Below are positions 8,037-17,325 of a DNA stretch of 32,799 nucleotides, one piece after another. The position numbers were made by a program, and so were the translations under genes. The stretch is from positions 1-32,799 of the forward strand of contig JAHHGO010000009.1 in the NCBI GenBank assembly GCA_023252275.1, given 5' to 3'. Source of the DNA: Alphaproteobacteria bacterium (lineage in GTDB: Bacteria > Pseudomonadota > Alphaproteobacteria > UBA11222). The notes beneath the pieces were generated by a model. It had not been told where the DNA came from. It worked only from the letters and a program-made list of their open reading frames with translations, and searched no databases. How positions within the stretch are numbered: position 1 is the first letter of the stretch; every line of letters starts with the position of its first letter.

Positions 8037-8456
8037 ATGACGCACGAAAATATAGGCAACGCGCATGCCGTCAGGATGGGTTCGGAGCGCAATTTTGGAT
8101 TTGTATTCTCCGGATTTTTCGCACTTCTGGCCGGCCTGGCCTGGTGGAACGAAAGCGCCTATTTACTGTATTGGCTTGCGGCATCGGCGGCGTTTTTAAC
8201 TGTTACGTTCATTGCGCCGCGTATTCTGTCGCCACTGAACCGGATCTGGTTCCGCTTTGGCCTGCTGTTAAACTCGATTGTCAGCCCTCTGATCATGGGC
8301 CTGCTGTTTTTTCTTACCGTCACACCGGTCGGCTGGCTGATGCGCCTGTTTGGCGCGCGCCCGCTGAACCTGAAATTTGACCCGGCCGCCGAAAGCTACT
8401 GGATAAGGCGTGATCCGCCGGGGCCGCCGCCAGCTTCCCTGAAAAACCAGTTCTGA
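8037..8456 (+). CDS. SxtJ-like small membrane protein
   Basis: The 139-residue integral membrane protein has about three hydrophobic segments (about 20-37, 41-60 and 75-97) and a short proline-rich C-terminal tail containing PPGPPP. It shows the SxtJ-type pattern NRIWFRFGLLL...SPLIMGLLFFLTVTPVGWLMRL. SxtJ-family genes are found with carbamoyltransferases, first noted in saxitoxin clusters; their function is unknown. The next gene encodes a DUF5989 small protein and the one after a carbamoyltransferase, so the whole set is conserved here. An alternative ATG at 8076 would shorten the N-terminus by 13 residues. A membrane platform for the carbamoyltransferase is inference. Confidence 0.8.
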   Translation: MTHENIGNAHAVRMGSERNFGFVFSGFFALLAGLAWWNESAYLLYWLAASAAFLTVTFIAPRILSPLNRIWFRFGLLLNSIVSPLIMGLLFFLTVTPVGWLMRLFGARPLNLKFDPAAESYWIRRDPPGPPPASLKNQF

Positions 8457-8464
8457 GGCGAAAT

Positions 8465-8614
8465 ATGTCTTTTATAAATGAATTCTGGACATTCATGCGG
8501 GTCAGGAAGAAATACTGGCTGATGCCGATCCTGTTGATGATGGCCCTGTTCGGCGGGCTTATTGTGCTTAGCCAGGGCTCGGCTATTGCACCATTTATTT
8601 ACACGCTGTTTTAG
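8465..8614 (+). CDS. DUF5989 family small membrane protein (49 residues)
   Basis: This short gene starts MSFINEFWTFMRVRKKYWLM and continues with one hydrophobic helix (about 19-37), ending APFIYTLF. The pattern (FWxFMRxRKKxWLxPI, one transmembrane segment, tail FIYTLF) fits the DUF5989 family, comparable to SxtK beside carbamoyltransferases. GAGG at 8455-8458, overlapping the preceding stop, is well placed for the ATG at 8465. Gaps of 8 bp and 9 bp to its neighbours indicate a tightly coupled operon. The gene is short enough to be missed by length-filtered gene callers. Confidence 0.85.
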   Translation: MSFINEFWTFMRVRKKYWLMPILLMMALFGGLIVLSQGSAIAPFIYTLF

Positions 8615-8623
8615 GCGCAGCAA

Positions 8624-10483
8624 ATGCGCATATTGGGTATTTCAGCCTACTATCATGACAGTGCGGCGGCGCTGGTGGATGGCGGACGCATCGTGGCGGC
8701 GGCGCAGGAAGAGCGCTTTACCCGCAAAAAACATGATGCGCGCTTTCCCGTCAATGCGGTTGAATATTGCCTGTCCGAGGCGGAAATAGGCCTTGCGGAT
8801 GTGGATTTTGTCACCTTTTACGACAAGCCGTTTTTGAAATTCGAACGGCTGCTGGAAACCTATCTGGCGTTTGCGCCGCGCGGCTTCAAATCTTTCCGCA
8901 TGTCCATTCCGCTATGGCTGCGCGAAAAACTTTTCCAGAAAGATCTGCTGCGCCAGGAATTCCGGAAATTTGACGAAAAATTTGACTGGGAAAACCGCCT
9001 GCTGTTCAGCGAACATCATCTCAGCCATGCCGCCAGCGCATTTTTCCCGTCGCCGTTTGAAGAAGCTGCGGTTCTGACCCTGGACGGCGTGGGCGAATGG
9101 GCCTCATGCTCGGCGGCGATCGGGCGGGGCAAGTCACTTGAAGTTTTCAAGGAAATGCATTTTCCGCATTCTCTGGGGCTGCTCTATTCCGCCGCGACAT
9201 ATTATACCGGCTTCAAGGTCAATTCAGGCGAGTACAAAGTAATGGGCCTGGCGCCCTATGGCACGCCGCGATATGCACAGAAATTTTTCGATCATCTGAT
9301 GGATCTGAAAGCCGACGGCTCGTTCCGGCTGGACCAGTCCTATTTTGATTACTGCACCGGCCTGACCATGACCAATCAGAAATTCGCCGATCTGTTCGGC
9401 CAGCCGGTGCGCGGGCCGGAGCAGCGGCTGACGGATTTCCATATGGATATGGCGGCGTCAATCCAGGCCGTGGTTGAAGAAGTGGTGCTGCGCCTGACAC
9501 GATCGCTGGCTAAGGAAACTGGACAAAAAAACCTGTGCATGGCGGGCGGCGTGGCGTTGAACTGTGTCGCCAACGGTAAAATTCTGCGTGACGGGGCATT
9601 TGAAAATATCTGGGTGCAGCCAGCCGCCGGGGATGCTGGCGGCGCGCTGGGCGCGGCGCTTGCGGCCTGTCATCTGTATAAGGATCAGCCGCGTGCGGCG
9701 TTGCCTGCGGACAATAAGGCCATGCGCATGTCTGCGGACAGAATGGCCGGCAGCTATCTTGGGCCGGTCTATGCGCAGGCGGATATCGAACAGCGGTTGC
9801 GCGCCGCCGGTGCGAAATTCGAAGTGATGAGCCAGGAAGCCATGCTTGATACGGCCGCCAATGCGCTGACCAATGGCGATGCGCTGGGCTGGTTTCAAGG
9901 GCGCATGGAGTTTGGCCCGCGCGCCCTGGGCGGGCGATCCATTCTGGGCGATGCGCGTTCGCCCGCAATGCAGAAAACACTTAATCTGAAAGTTAAATAT
10001 CGCGAAAGCTTCCGCCCCTTTGCGCCTTCGGTGCTGCGCGAACATGCCGGGGAATGGTTCGAACTGGATGGCGATTCACCCTATATGCTGCTGGTTGCCG
10101 ATGTTGTTGAAAGCAAGCGCCGTAAAATGACGGCGGAGGAAGAAAAACTGTTTGGCATTGATAAGCTGAATGTCCAGCGCTCCAGCATTCCAGCTGTCAC
10201 GCATGTGGATTATTCCGCGCGTATCCAGACGGTGCATGCCGAAACCAATCCGCTCTATCATGCGCTGATAACAAAATTTCACGCGCTGACCGGCTGCCCG
10301 GTGATCGTCAATACCAGCTTCAATGTGCGGGGCGAGCCGATTGTGTGCACGCCCGAAGACGCGTTCCGCTGCCTGATGGGATCTGAACTGGACATGCTGG
10401 CGATTGGCAACTGCATTCTGCGCAAGGCGGATCAGGACCCGGCGTTGAAACTGGATTACAAGGACGCGTTCGAACTGGACTGA
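8624..10483 (+). CDS. Carbamoyltransferase, NodU/CmcH/SxtI family
   Basis: The 619-residue enzyme transfers a carbamoyl group from carbamoyl phosphate, through carbamoyl-AMP, to a hydroxyl on a small molecule or sugar. The N-terminal Kae1-like domain begins MRILGISAYYHDSAAAL. It contains SEHHLSHAASAF (H131, H132 and H135, metal and nucleotide site) and a TLDGVGEW phosphate loop near 152-159. The middle has CMAGGVALNCVANGKI. The C-terminal YrdC-like domain has GWFQGRMEFGPRALGGRSIL, FRPFAPSVL and CPVIVNTSFNVRGEPIV, all family hallmarks. Length is normal. It directly follows the SxtJ-like and DUF5989 genes. The acceptor is unknown: no polyketide, sugar or antibiotic pathway is visible nearby. 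It converges on mutL with an 11 bp gap. Confidence 0.93.
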   Translation: MRILGISAYYHDSAAALVDGGRIVAAAQEERFTRKKHDARFPVNAVEYCLSEAEIGLADVDFVTFYDKPFLKFERLLETYLAFAPRGFKSFRMSIPLWLREKLFQKDLLRQEFRKFDEKFDWENRLLFSEHHLSHAASAFFPSPFEEAAVLTLDGVGEWASCSAAIGRGKSLEVFKEMHFPHSLGLLYSAATYYTGFKVNSGEYKVMGLAPYGTPRYAQKFFDHLMDLKADGSFRLDQSYFDYCTGLTMTNQKFADLFGQPVRGPEQRLTDFHMDMAASIQAVVEEVVLRLTRSLAKETGQKNLCMAGGVALNCVANGKILRDGAFENIWVQPAAGDAGGALGAALAACHLYKDQPRAALPADNKAMRMSADRMAGSYLGPVYAQADIEQRLRAAGAKFEVMSQEAMLDTAANALTNGDALGWFQGRMEFGPRALGGRSILGDARSPAMQKTLNLKVKYRESFRPFAPSVLREHAGEWFELDGDSPYMLLVADVVESKRRKMTAEEEKLFGIDKLNVQRSSIPAVTHVDYSARIQTVHAETNPLYHALITKFHALTGCPVIVNTSFNVRGEPIVCTPEDAFRCLMGSELDMLAIGNCILRKADQDPALKLDYKDAFELD

Positions 10484-10494
10484 CCGGGTTTACG

Positions 10495-12267
10495 CTAGCG
10501 CCGCCCGAACAGTTTTTCGATGTCGGCCAGTTTCAACTCGATATAGGTCGGGCGGCCATGATTGCACTGGCCCGAATGCGGCGTGGTTTCCATTTCGCGC
10601 AGCAGCGCGTTCATCTCATTGGCGTTGAGTGTCCGCCCGGCGCGCACACTGCCATGACAGGCCATTGACGCGCAGACCTCCTCCAGCCTTTCCTTCAGCG
10701 AATAGGCCGCGCCCCATTCGCGAATGTCATCGGCCAGATCGCGCAGCAGCCCGGCAATATCGCAATCGCCCAGCAATGCGGGCGTTTCGCGCACCATGAT
10801 GGCGCCGGGGCCGAACGCCTCCAGCACCAGACCGAAGGCGGCAAGCTCTGTTGCGCGCGCCGCCAGCGCCGCCGCCGCATCTTCCTCCATTTCGACCACT
10901 TCGGGCAGCAGCAGAATTTGCCCCGGCGCGTTTCCAGTCTCCAGATGGCTTTTCATCCGCTCCAGCACCAGCCGCTCATGCGCCGCATGCTGATCGACAA
11001 TGACAATGCCGCTGTCCGTCTGCGCAATAATGTAGGTTGCGTGCAGCTGGCCGCGCGCCACGCCCAGCGGATAACCGGTCATATTGGGCGCGAAATGATC
11101 CGGCGTCTCGAAGCGGGCGGAAGGTTCGGAAAATCCCGTCATCTGATCCGGCGCCTGAAACTGCATCGCTGTATGCAGCAATCCCTGCGAGGGCCTTTCC
11201 ATCGGCAGGCCGCCCGGGCGCATCGCGCCAAGCGCCGCCATCGAAATGGTGCTGGAGGCGCGATGCCCGGCATCCGCCAGCGCATGACGCAACGCCGATA
11301 CGATCAGTCCACGGATGATCCCTGCATCGCGGAACCGCACCTCGGCCTTGGCGGGGTGCACATTCACATCGACCTGGCGCGGATCAATGTCCAGAAACAG
11401 CACCACCGCGGGATGCCGGTCGCGGGCCAGAAAATCCTGATAGGCGCCGCGCACCGCGCCATGCAGCAGCCTGTCGCGCACGGGCCGGCCGTTGACGAAC
11501 AGATATTGCATCTGCGCCGTGCCGCGATGATAGGTCGGCAGGCCCGCCCGCCCGGTCAGATGCAACCCATCACGGCGCGCGTCAATGGCGATGCTGTTGG
11601 CGGTAAAGTCACGACCCATAATTGCCCCAAGGCGCGCGCCCTGCGCCGAAAGCAGATCATCCTGCTCGATGCCCAGATCAAGCGCGCGGCGGCCATTATG
11701 CGTCAGGCTGAAGCTGATCTCTGGATGCGCCATCGCCAGACGTTTCACACTATCGGTAATGGCCGCCTGTTCGGTCTGTTCGCTTTTCAGGAATTTCAGC
11801 CGGGCTGGCGTGGCGTAAAACAGATCGCGCACTTCCACGCGTGTGCCCGGCCCGCCCGCGGCGGGTTTCGGCGGGCTGATGGCGCCGCCGGTAACCGCGA
11901 TCATCCAGGCCCCGTCCTTCGCCACGGCTGTCCGGCTGGTGATCGTCAGACGGCTGACGGAGCCGATGGAAGGCAGCGCCTCGCCGCGAAAACCAAGACT
12001 GGAAATATTGAACAGATCATCATCATCCAGCTTCGATGTGGCGTGGCGTTCAATGCACAGTGATAATTCCTGCACCGTCATGCCTTTGCCATTGTCGCTG
12101 ACCGAAATCAGTTCACGGCCCGCGCCGATGGTGGCGATATCAATGCGCGAAGCGCCCGCGTCAATAGCGTTTTCAGCCAGCTCCTTGACCGCGCTTGCCG
12201 GGCGTTCAACCACTTCGCCGGCGGCGATGCGGTTGACGATTTCCTCCGGCAGGCGGCGCAAGATCAT
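10495..12267 (-). CDS. mutL: DNA mismatch repair protein MutL
   Basis: The 590-residue MutL couples MutS mismatch recognition to strand incision. The N-terminal GHKL ATPase has [13 protein letters not shown] (about 27-39), DNGKGM (58-63), RHATSK (74-79) and GFRGEAL (92-98), then a transducer domain with the PAKAEVRF segment. The C-terminal domain carries the endonuclease motif DQHAx2Ex4E (D425-QHA, E431, E436), plus ACHGSVRAG and [11 protein letters not shown]. It is therefore the endonuclease type found in organisms without MutH. A proline- and methionine-rich linker separates the domains (about 340-400). It is last in the operon, and its ATG overlaps the pgi stop by 4 nt. Confidence 0.97.
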   Translation of the reverse strand: MILRRLPEEIVNRIAAGEVVERPASAVKELAENAIDAGASRIDIATIGAGRELISVSDNGKGMTVQELSLCIERHATSKLDDDDLFNISSLGFRGEALPSIGSVSRLTITSRTAVAKDGAWMIAVTGGAISPPKPAAGGPGTRVEVRDLFYATPARLKFLKSEQTEQAAITDSVKRLAMAHPEISFSLTHNGRRALDLGIEQDDLLSAQGARLGAIMGRDFTANSIAIDARRDGLHLTGRAGLPTYHRGTAQMQYLFVNGRPVRDRLLHGAVRGAYQDFLARDRHPAVVLFLDIDPRQVDVNVHPAKAEVRFRDAGIIRGLIVSALRHALADAGHRASSTISMAALGAMRPGGLPMERPSQGLLHTAMQFQAPDQMTGFSEPSARFETPDHFAPNMTGYPLGVARGQLHATYIIAQTDSGIVIVDQHAAHERLVLERMKSHLETGNAPGQILLLPEVVEMEEDAAAALAARATELAAFGLVLEAFGPGAIMVRETPALLGDCDIAGLLRDLADDIREWGAAYSLKERLEEVCASMACHGSVRAGRTLNANEMNALLREMETTPHSGQCNHGRPTYIELKLADIEKLFGRR

Positions 12268-13556
12268 CCGCGCATTTCCCCCAGATATTTTTTCGCCAGG
12301 ATTTTGCCTTCCTCGACGGCGGGCTGGTCAAACGGATCAACCCCCAGCAGATGCGCGGCGATAATCGTCTCCAGCATGAAATGCATGAACAGACCGCCCA
12401 GCGTTTGCGCATCAAGGTGCGGCACATTAATGGCGCGGACGGGGCGGCGGTTGGCGATCAGCGTGTCAAGGGTGGCGCGCTGTTCCGCATCGGCCAGATC
12501 GCCAATGGTGCGGCCGTTCAGATAGGCCAGTTCCGGATCGGCGCTGATAATGCGCGGCCCCTGGCCCGCCAGCCCCTGCGTCATCACCGTATAAAATTTG
12601 TCGCGCGGCCCGGCGAGATAAAGTTGTAACTGGCTGTGCTGATCGACCGGCCCCAGCGCCGCGATGGGTGTGGTGCCCTTGCCCTGCTTGCCGAGACTTT
12701 CCGCCCATAGCTGGCGGTGCCACATGGCAAAGCGTTCCAGCCGGTCGCCATAGGGCATGACAATCTGGATTTTCGCGCCAAGCCTGTTTTCGCAGGCGAT
12801 ATTCAGCGCCGCGCCAACCGCGGCAGGCACATTGGCAGGCGCAGCCCCCGCCAGAACCGGGGCCAGCACCGCCGCCGCACCGGTGCGCAGCCCCGCCGCA
12901 TCAATCCCCAGGCAATAAGCCGGAACCATGCCCACACTGCTCAGCACTGAATAGCGCCCGCCCACGCCCGGCGGATGATCGGCAACCGGAATGTCATATT
13001 GCGCGGCCAGGCGGCGCACCGCCCGATCACCGGGTTCCGTGATCACGCCGAAATGATGTTTCATATATTTGCCGCCGCCCGCCGCTTCCAGCGCCGCGAT
13101 CACGGACAGGGCCTGGCTCAGGGTTTCGGCGGTATTGCCGGATTTGGAAATCACCAGAAAGCGCGTGCTGCGCAGATCCAGCTGGCCCAGCACCGCATCC
13201 ATGGCGAAAGGATCCAGATTATCGAGAAAATGAAAGCGCGGCGCGCCTTCGCGGGGCAGCCCGATCGGACGGTATTTATCCACCATCTGCGCCAGCGCCT
13301 GTGCGCCAAGGCTGGAGCCGCCGGTGCCGAGCAACACCAGATTGCTGGTGTCCTTCAACAGATGCGCGCTGAGTTTTTCACAAGCGGCCAGATCATCGCG
13401 CGCTTCCGGCAGGCGCAGCAACGGCAGCGAGCCATCGCCATATTGTTTGCGCAGCCGCGCCAGTGCGGGCGCCGTGGCGGCCAGAACGGATTCATAATCG
13501 GCGGGCGCCAGCCTGTCCGCCCCGAAACAGCCGTCGATCCTCTGGGTATAATTCAT
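12264..13556 (-). CDS. pgi: Glucose-6-phosphate isomerase, short form
   Basis: This interconverts glucose 6-phosphate and fructose 6-phosphate (glycolysis, gluconeogenesis). The 430-residue protein has the two SIS subdomains: GTGGSS at 77-82 and the sugar-phosphate site SKSGNTAE at 137-144. Later come [17 protein letters not shown], the catalytic-Glu segment [10 protein letters not shown] and [15 protein letters not shown]. It is about 100 residues shorter than enterobacterial Pgi (about 550), like other compact bacterial forms. The ATG at 13556 has AAAGGG about 6 nt upstream; an open extension to 13631 would run into the preceding gene and is unlikely. It sits 10 bp after the inactive M16 gene and overlaps mutL by 4 nt. 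Confidence 0.93.
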   Translation of the reverse strand: MNYTQRIDGCFGADRLAPADYESVLAATAPALARLRKQYGDGSLPLLRLPEARDDLAACEKLSAHLLKDTSNLVLLGTGGSSLGAQALAQMVDKYRPIGLPREGAPRFHFLDNLDPFAMDAVLGQLDLRSTRFLVISKSGNTAETLSQALSVIAALEAAGGGKYMKHHFGVITEPGDRAVRRLAAQYDIPVADHPPGVGGRYSVLSSVGMVPAYCLGIDAAGLRTGAAAVLAPVLAGAAPANVPAAVGAALNIACENRLGAKIQIVMPYGDRLERFAMWHRQLWAESLGKQGKGTTPIAALGPVDQHSQLQLYLAGPRDKFYTVMTQGLAGQGPRIISADPELAYLNGRTIGDLADAEQRATLDTLIANRRPVRAINVPHLDAQTLGGLFMHFMLETIIAAHLLGVDPFDQPAVEEGKILAKKYLGEMRG

Positions 13557-13566
13557 TGCGGCCCTT

Positions 13567-14895
13567 TCATTTACCCTGTGGGGCGCCATTGGGCTGGCCA
13601 ACCGAAACCAGCAACAGATTATCGGGATCAAGCAGGCGTTTGGCCACCCTGTTCACATCCTCGCGGGTGACGGCGCGCATCAGATCATTGCGTTTCTGAA
13701 GATAATCTATCCCGAGATTTTCCATCTGATAAGACAGCAATTGTTCGGAGATTTTCGAATTGCTGTCAAAACGCAGCGGGAAAGATCCTATCAGATAGGT
13801 TTTGGCGTCTTCCAGTTCCTGCGGCGTGACGCCTTCATCGCGCATGCGACCCAGTTCCTGGCGCAGCAGCGCGACGGTTTCATTGGCGCGTTCATTCTGG
13901 GTTGCAACGCCGCCAAGAAACAGGCCGGCCTGTTCCAGCGGCGCAAGCTGGCTGGTGACCGAATAGGCCAGGCCGCGCTTTTCGCGAATCTCGACCATCA
14001 GGCGGGAATTAAATCCGCCGCCGCCCAGAATATAATTCATCACATAGGCGGGAATAAAATCCGGATCGCTGCGCAACATGCCCGGCAGGCCGAATATCAT
14101 CACGGTCTGGGGAATGTCGCGTTTGATCACCAGGGTTTTATTGACCGCCGCATGGATCAGCGGTTTTTCCGCCGCAACACCGCTTTTTGGCAGCACGCCG
14201 AAGGTTTCATCCAGCAATTGTCCCAGCCGCGCCGCGTCTATGTCGCCGACCACCGAAATCACCAGCCGGTCGCGCGCAATCTGGCGGGCGGTAAAGCCGC
14301 GCAGATCATCGGCGCTGATGCGTTCGATGTGGCTCGCTTCGCCCTCCGACGGGCGGCCATAGGGATGATCAGGAAAAGCCGCCGCAAACCAGGCCTTGCT
14401 GGCGATGGCGTCGGGATCTTCTTGCGATTGTTGCAGGTTTGACAGCAATTGCGCCTTGATGCGCCCGGTCGGCTCGGCGTCAAACCGAGGCGCGGTCAGC
14501 GCAAGCCGGGTCAGCCGGAAAGCTTCGGCGCTGTTTTCCGTAAGCGTTTGCAGGCTGCCGTGAAAGGCGTCGTGATCGGCCTGAAATCCCAGTTTGATGG
14601 CAAGCTCCTCAAGGCGTTTTTGAAACGCCTGACTGTCCAGATCGCCCGCGCCCTCGTCGATCAGCGCGGCGGCAAGGCGGCTCAACCCGACCTTGTCTTC
14701 AGGGTCAAGTTTAGAACCGCCGCGAAAGGCGAAATCAACGGCAATCAGCGGAATGGTGTGCTGTTCCACCAGCCAGGCCTCGATGCCGCCGGGGCTGGTG
14801 ACGCGCTGAATAGTGACCGCGGCCAGCGCCTGCCCGCCAAACAGCATCAGGCAGAACATCGAGAATTGGATCAGCCGTGACACATGCCAGCGCAT
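13567..14895 (-). CDS. M16-like peptidase partner lacking the zinc motif
   Basis: The 442-residue secreted M16-fold protein has a signal peptide over about residues 5-26 ending ALA-A. Where active members have HxxEH, this sequence reads GLSRLAAALIDEG, so both His and the Glu are replaced (R73, A76, A77). It cannot bind zinc in the usual way. The C-terminal half keeps the substrate-handling MVEIREKRGLAYSV motif. Paired active and inactive M16 subunits form heterodimers in mitochondrial processing peptidase and in some bacterial proteins. The upstream gene is the active member, and its stop overlaps this ATG by 1 nt (TAATG). It is probably the non-catalytic half of a periplasmic protease. Confidence 0.9.
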   Translation of the reverse strand: MRWHVSRLIQFSMFCLMLFGGQALAAVTIQRVTSPGGIEAWLVEQHTIPLIAVDFAFRGGSKLDPEDKVGLSRLAAALIDEGAGDLDSQAFQKRLEELAIKLGFQADHDAFHGSLQTLTENSAEAFRLTRLALTAPRFDAEPTGRIKAQLLSNLQQSQEDPDAIASKAWFAAAFPDHPYGRPSEGEASHIERISADDLRGFTARQIARDRLVISVVGDIDAARLGQLLDETFGVLPKSGVAAEKPLIHAAVNKTLVIKRDIPQTVMIFGLPGMLRSDPDFIPAYVMNYILGGGGFNSRLMVEIREKRGLAYSVTSQLAPLEQAGLFLGGVATQNERANETVALLRQELGRMRDEGVTPQELEDAKTYLIGSFPLRFDSNSKISEQLLSYQMENLGIDYLQKRNDLMRAVTREDVNRVAKRLLDPDNLLLVSVGQPNGAPQGK

Positions 14896-16259
14896 TATTT
14901 TTTACCTGGCAGAAGAATGCCGGTGACGGAATTTTCCGGCCGCAGAATGAATTTCGCCGCCGCGTTCACCCGCTCCGGCGTAACGGACTGAATGCGGTCC
15001 GGCCAGGCGACAATATCTTCGACGCCGCGGCCGGTGGCCAGCGCCTCGCCAAAAATCTGCGCCATGGTCTGCTGACTATCCTGCGCGTAAACGGCGGATG
15101 CGATCATCTGGCGTTTGGCGCGATCAACTTCTTCCGCTGTCACGCCATCCTTCAAAAGTTGCGCCAGCACTGTTTCAATCTCCTGTTCCAGCACGCCGAC
15201 CGTCTGGCCGGTGCGGGGCGCGGCCTGAATATAGAACTGCCCATAATCCAGCACCGTGCCCTGATAGGCCGTGGCCGCTGATGTGGCGATGGGTTTTTCG
15301 ATCACCAGGCTGCGATACAGGCGGCTATTGGCGCCGCCCCCCAATATTTCCGACAGAACCATCGCCGCATCCGGATCGCCATCGGCGCGCCGGTTGTGGC
15401 CGGGGGCAAGATAGCTGCGCTGCCAACTGGGTTCGGCAATTTGGACATCCGTCATTTCCAGGCGGCGCGCGGCGCGATGCGGCGGCTCCATCGGGCGCAT
15501 GCGGGCGGGAATGCCGCGCGGCGCAATGCCGCCATAATATTTTTCCGCCAGCGGTTTCAGCGCGGCGGCGTCCATATCGCCGGCCACAATCAGAATGGCG
15601 TTGTCGGGGCCATAATGCCGCCGGTAATGATCGAGCGCATCCTGCGTGCTCAGTGTTTCAATCTCGTGACGCCAGCCGATCACCGGCCGCCCATACGGGT
15701 GCGACAGAAACAGCGCCGCTTCCATCTGTTCGGCAAACAGCGCGGCGGGATTATTATCTGTGCGGCTGTTGCGTTCCTCCAGAATGACATCGCGCTCCGG
15801 CAGAACGACCGCATCGCTCAGTTGCAGATTGAGCATGCGGTCGGCTTCCATCTCCATGACCCGCGGCAGCTTTTCCAGCGCGACGCGCTGGAAATAGGCG
15901 GTAAAATCATAGGATGTGAAGGCATTATCCTGGCCGCCCAGACGCGCGACAATTTTGGAATATTCCCCGGGCGGAATTTTTTTTGTGCCCTTGAACATCA
16001 GATGTTCCAGAAAATGCGCAATGCCGGATTTTCCCGGCGGCTCGTCGGCGGAGCCCACCCGATACCAGACCATATGCGTCACCACCGGGGCGCGATGATC
16101 GGGCAGCACGATGACCTGCATACCGTTGCCGAGCGTAAAGCTTTCCGGCTGCACCCAGGGCCGCGCCGTGGCGGGCGACAGCAGCGCCAGCATGGCGGCG
16201 GCGAACGCAGAGATCAGATCTGCTGGTCCGACCATCAGAATTTTCCGGGCGCGCATCAA
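14895..16259 (-). CDS. M16 family zinc metalloprotease (active subunit)
   Basis: The 454-residue secreted zinc peptidase has a hydrophobic leader at about 12-32. The inverted zinc motif HFLEH is at 82-86. The third ligand is expected at Glu161 or Glu162 in ERDVILEER, about 76 residues downstream, as in pitrilysin-family enzymes. The C-terminal domain has GGGANSRLYRSLVIEK, the counterpart of the Arg/Tyr substrate site. Its gene follows the DUF3035 lipoprotein (4 nt ATGA overlap) and precedes the inactive paralogue (1 nt overlap). This translational coupling suits a 1:1 heterodimer in the periplasm. The substrate is unknown. Confidence 0.94.
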   Translation of the reverse strand: MMRARKILMVGPADLISAFAAAMLALLSPATARPWVQPESFTLGNGMQVIVLPDHRAPVVTHMVWYRVGSADEPPGKSGIAHFLEHLMFKGTKKIPPGEYSKIVARLGGQDNAFTSYDFTAYFQRVALEKLPRVMEMEADRMLNLQLSDAVVLPERDVILEERNSRTDNNPAALFAEQMEAALFLSHPYGRPVIGWRHEIETLSTQDALDHYRRHYGPDNAILIVAGDMDAAALKPLAEKYYGGIAPRGIPARMRPMEPPHRAARRLEMTDVQIAEPSWQRSYLAPGHNRRADGDPDAAMVLSEILGGGANSRLYRSLVIEKPIATSAATAYQGTVLDYGQFYIQAAPRTGQTVGVLEQEIETVLAQLLKDGVTAEEVDRAKRQMIASAVYAQDSQQTMAQIFGEALATGRGVEDIVAWPDRIQSVTPERVNAAAKFILRPENSVTGILLPGKK

Positions 16260-16837
16260 AACAGCCCGTCAAACCAGCCCTTTTTCTTTGGCTTGTCCGC
16301 CGCTGGCGATTTGGCTTCCTTGCCTGGCCCGGCGGGCTCGGAAGAGTCTTTTCCGGCTTTCAACCGTTCGGCCTCTTTGGCGGCGTCGATCACATTCGCG
16401 GATTCTTCCGCGGGCTCCTGCCAGAACAAAATCTTGTCGACAATGGTTTCATCCTTGTCGATCAGGCTGGCGGTTTCCGCATTCAGCACCTGCCTGATAT
16501 TCGGGTCCGCGATGCTGCCGCCGGTGGTGTCCAGCAGAACGGCCTCGCCGCTGGTATAGCCCATGGCGTTTTCGCTCATGCCTTCACTGCCAAACAGCGC
16601 CTGCTGGGCGGTGGCGCCCGGTTCAAGCTGAGCGGGGTTGGGCGCGCCCGGCCGGGGCGGACGCAGCGAATAATCGGGCGGTAAAACCAGCGGCGGCTTG
16701 GTCACGACCGTGAATTCGTCGGGGGCGACCTTCTGCATGCCGAAGGCGCGCTTGGCGCTGGAGCAGCCGCCAATACTGACGGCGGCCACGCTGAAGGCGG
16801 CAGCAAGCAATGCCAAATTAGCCAGTTTCATGTTCAT
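16256..16837 (-). CDS. DUF3035 family lipoprotein
   Basis: The 193-residue lipoprotein has a signal peptide ending in the lipobox SIGGC, with Cys25 as the lipidated residue. The family region KPPLVLPPDYSLRPPRPG follows at about 47-64. The C-terminus is charged and ends in lysines and GWFDGLF. The family is restricted mostly to alphaproteobacteria and typically lies between lspA and the M16 pair, as here. Function is unknown. It overlaps lspA (the enzyme that would process it) and the active M16 gene by 4 nt each. Confidence 0.88.
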   Translation of the reverse strand: MNMKLANLALLAAAFSVAAVSIGGCSSAKRAFGMQKVAPDEFTVVTKPPLVLPPDYSLRPPRPGAPNPAQLEPGATAQQALFGSEGMSENAMGYTSGEAVLLDTTGGSIADPNIRQVLNAETASLIDKDETIVDKILFWQEPAEESANVIDAAKEAERLKAGKDSSEPAGPGKEAKSPAADKPKKKGWFDGLF

Positions 16838-17325
16838 TTATCCGCCTCGTTGACCTCGTCTGCGACCCAGAAAGTCCGGATCAGAAGCAGGGTGACGCCG
16901 ATGCTGATTGCCGCATCGGCGAGATTGAATACATACCAATGGTAACCCATCAGGTGAAAGTCAAAAAAATCCGCAACCGCGCCATATTTCACCCGGTCGT
17001 AAATATTGCCAAGCGCGCCGCCAAGAATGCCGCCAAGCGCAATGGCGCTTAATTTATCCGTATTTTGCCACAACCACGCCACGACACCCAGGCTGATCAG
17101 CACAACAAAACCCGTCAGCGCCAGATGCGCATAGGGGCTGTCCGCCTGTAGCATGCCAAAGCTGACGCCGCGATTCCATACCATGGTAAGGTCGAAAAAC
17201 GGCAAAATTTGGATATTCTGCCGCGCCGGCAGATCAATGACATATAGAACAATATATTTGCTCAGCCAGTCGGCTACGGCAACACCGGCCGCAATGACCA
17301 GACCCAGTTTTACCTCAGGCTTCAT
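16834..17325 (-). CDS. lspA: Lipoprotein signal peptidase (signal peptidase II)
   Basis: The 163-residue inner-membrane aspartyl protease cleaves prolipoprotein signal peptides after lipidation. It has four hydrophobic helices. The family motifs are NRGVSFGML (51-59), GNIYDR (106-111), the catalytic Asp119 in VADFFDFH, and the catalytic Asp137 in FNLADA. The ATG at 17325 overlaps the ileS stop by 4 nt and matches the usual N-terminus; a longer frame up to 17415 lies inside ileS. In this window it would serve the DUF3035 and OmpA-like lipoproteins among others. Confidence 0.96.
   Translation of the reverse strand: MKPEVKLGLVIAAGVAVADWLSKYIVLYVIDLPARQNIQILPFFDLTMVWNRGVSFGMLQADSPYAHLALTGFVVLISLGVVAWLWQNTDKLSAIALGGILGGALGNIYDRVKYGAVADFFDFHLMGYHWYVFNLADAAISIGVTLLLIRTFWVADEVNEADK

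Noticed and set aside
8624-10483. Natural-product gene cluster around the carbamoyltransferase
   Set aside because: No synthase, tailoring or resistance genes flank it; the neighbours are a phosphatase and housekeeping genes.
10918-12063. 381-codon open frame antisense to mutL
   Set aside because: It covers well-conserved MutL ATPase and linker sequence and its translation is rich in Arg, His and Gln without any recognisable domain.
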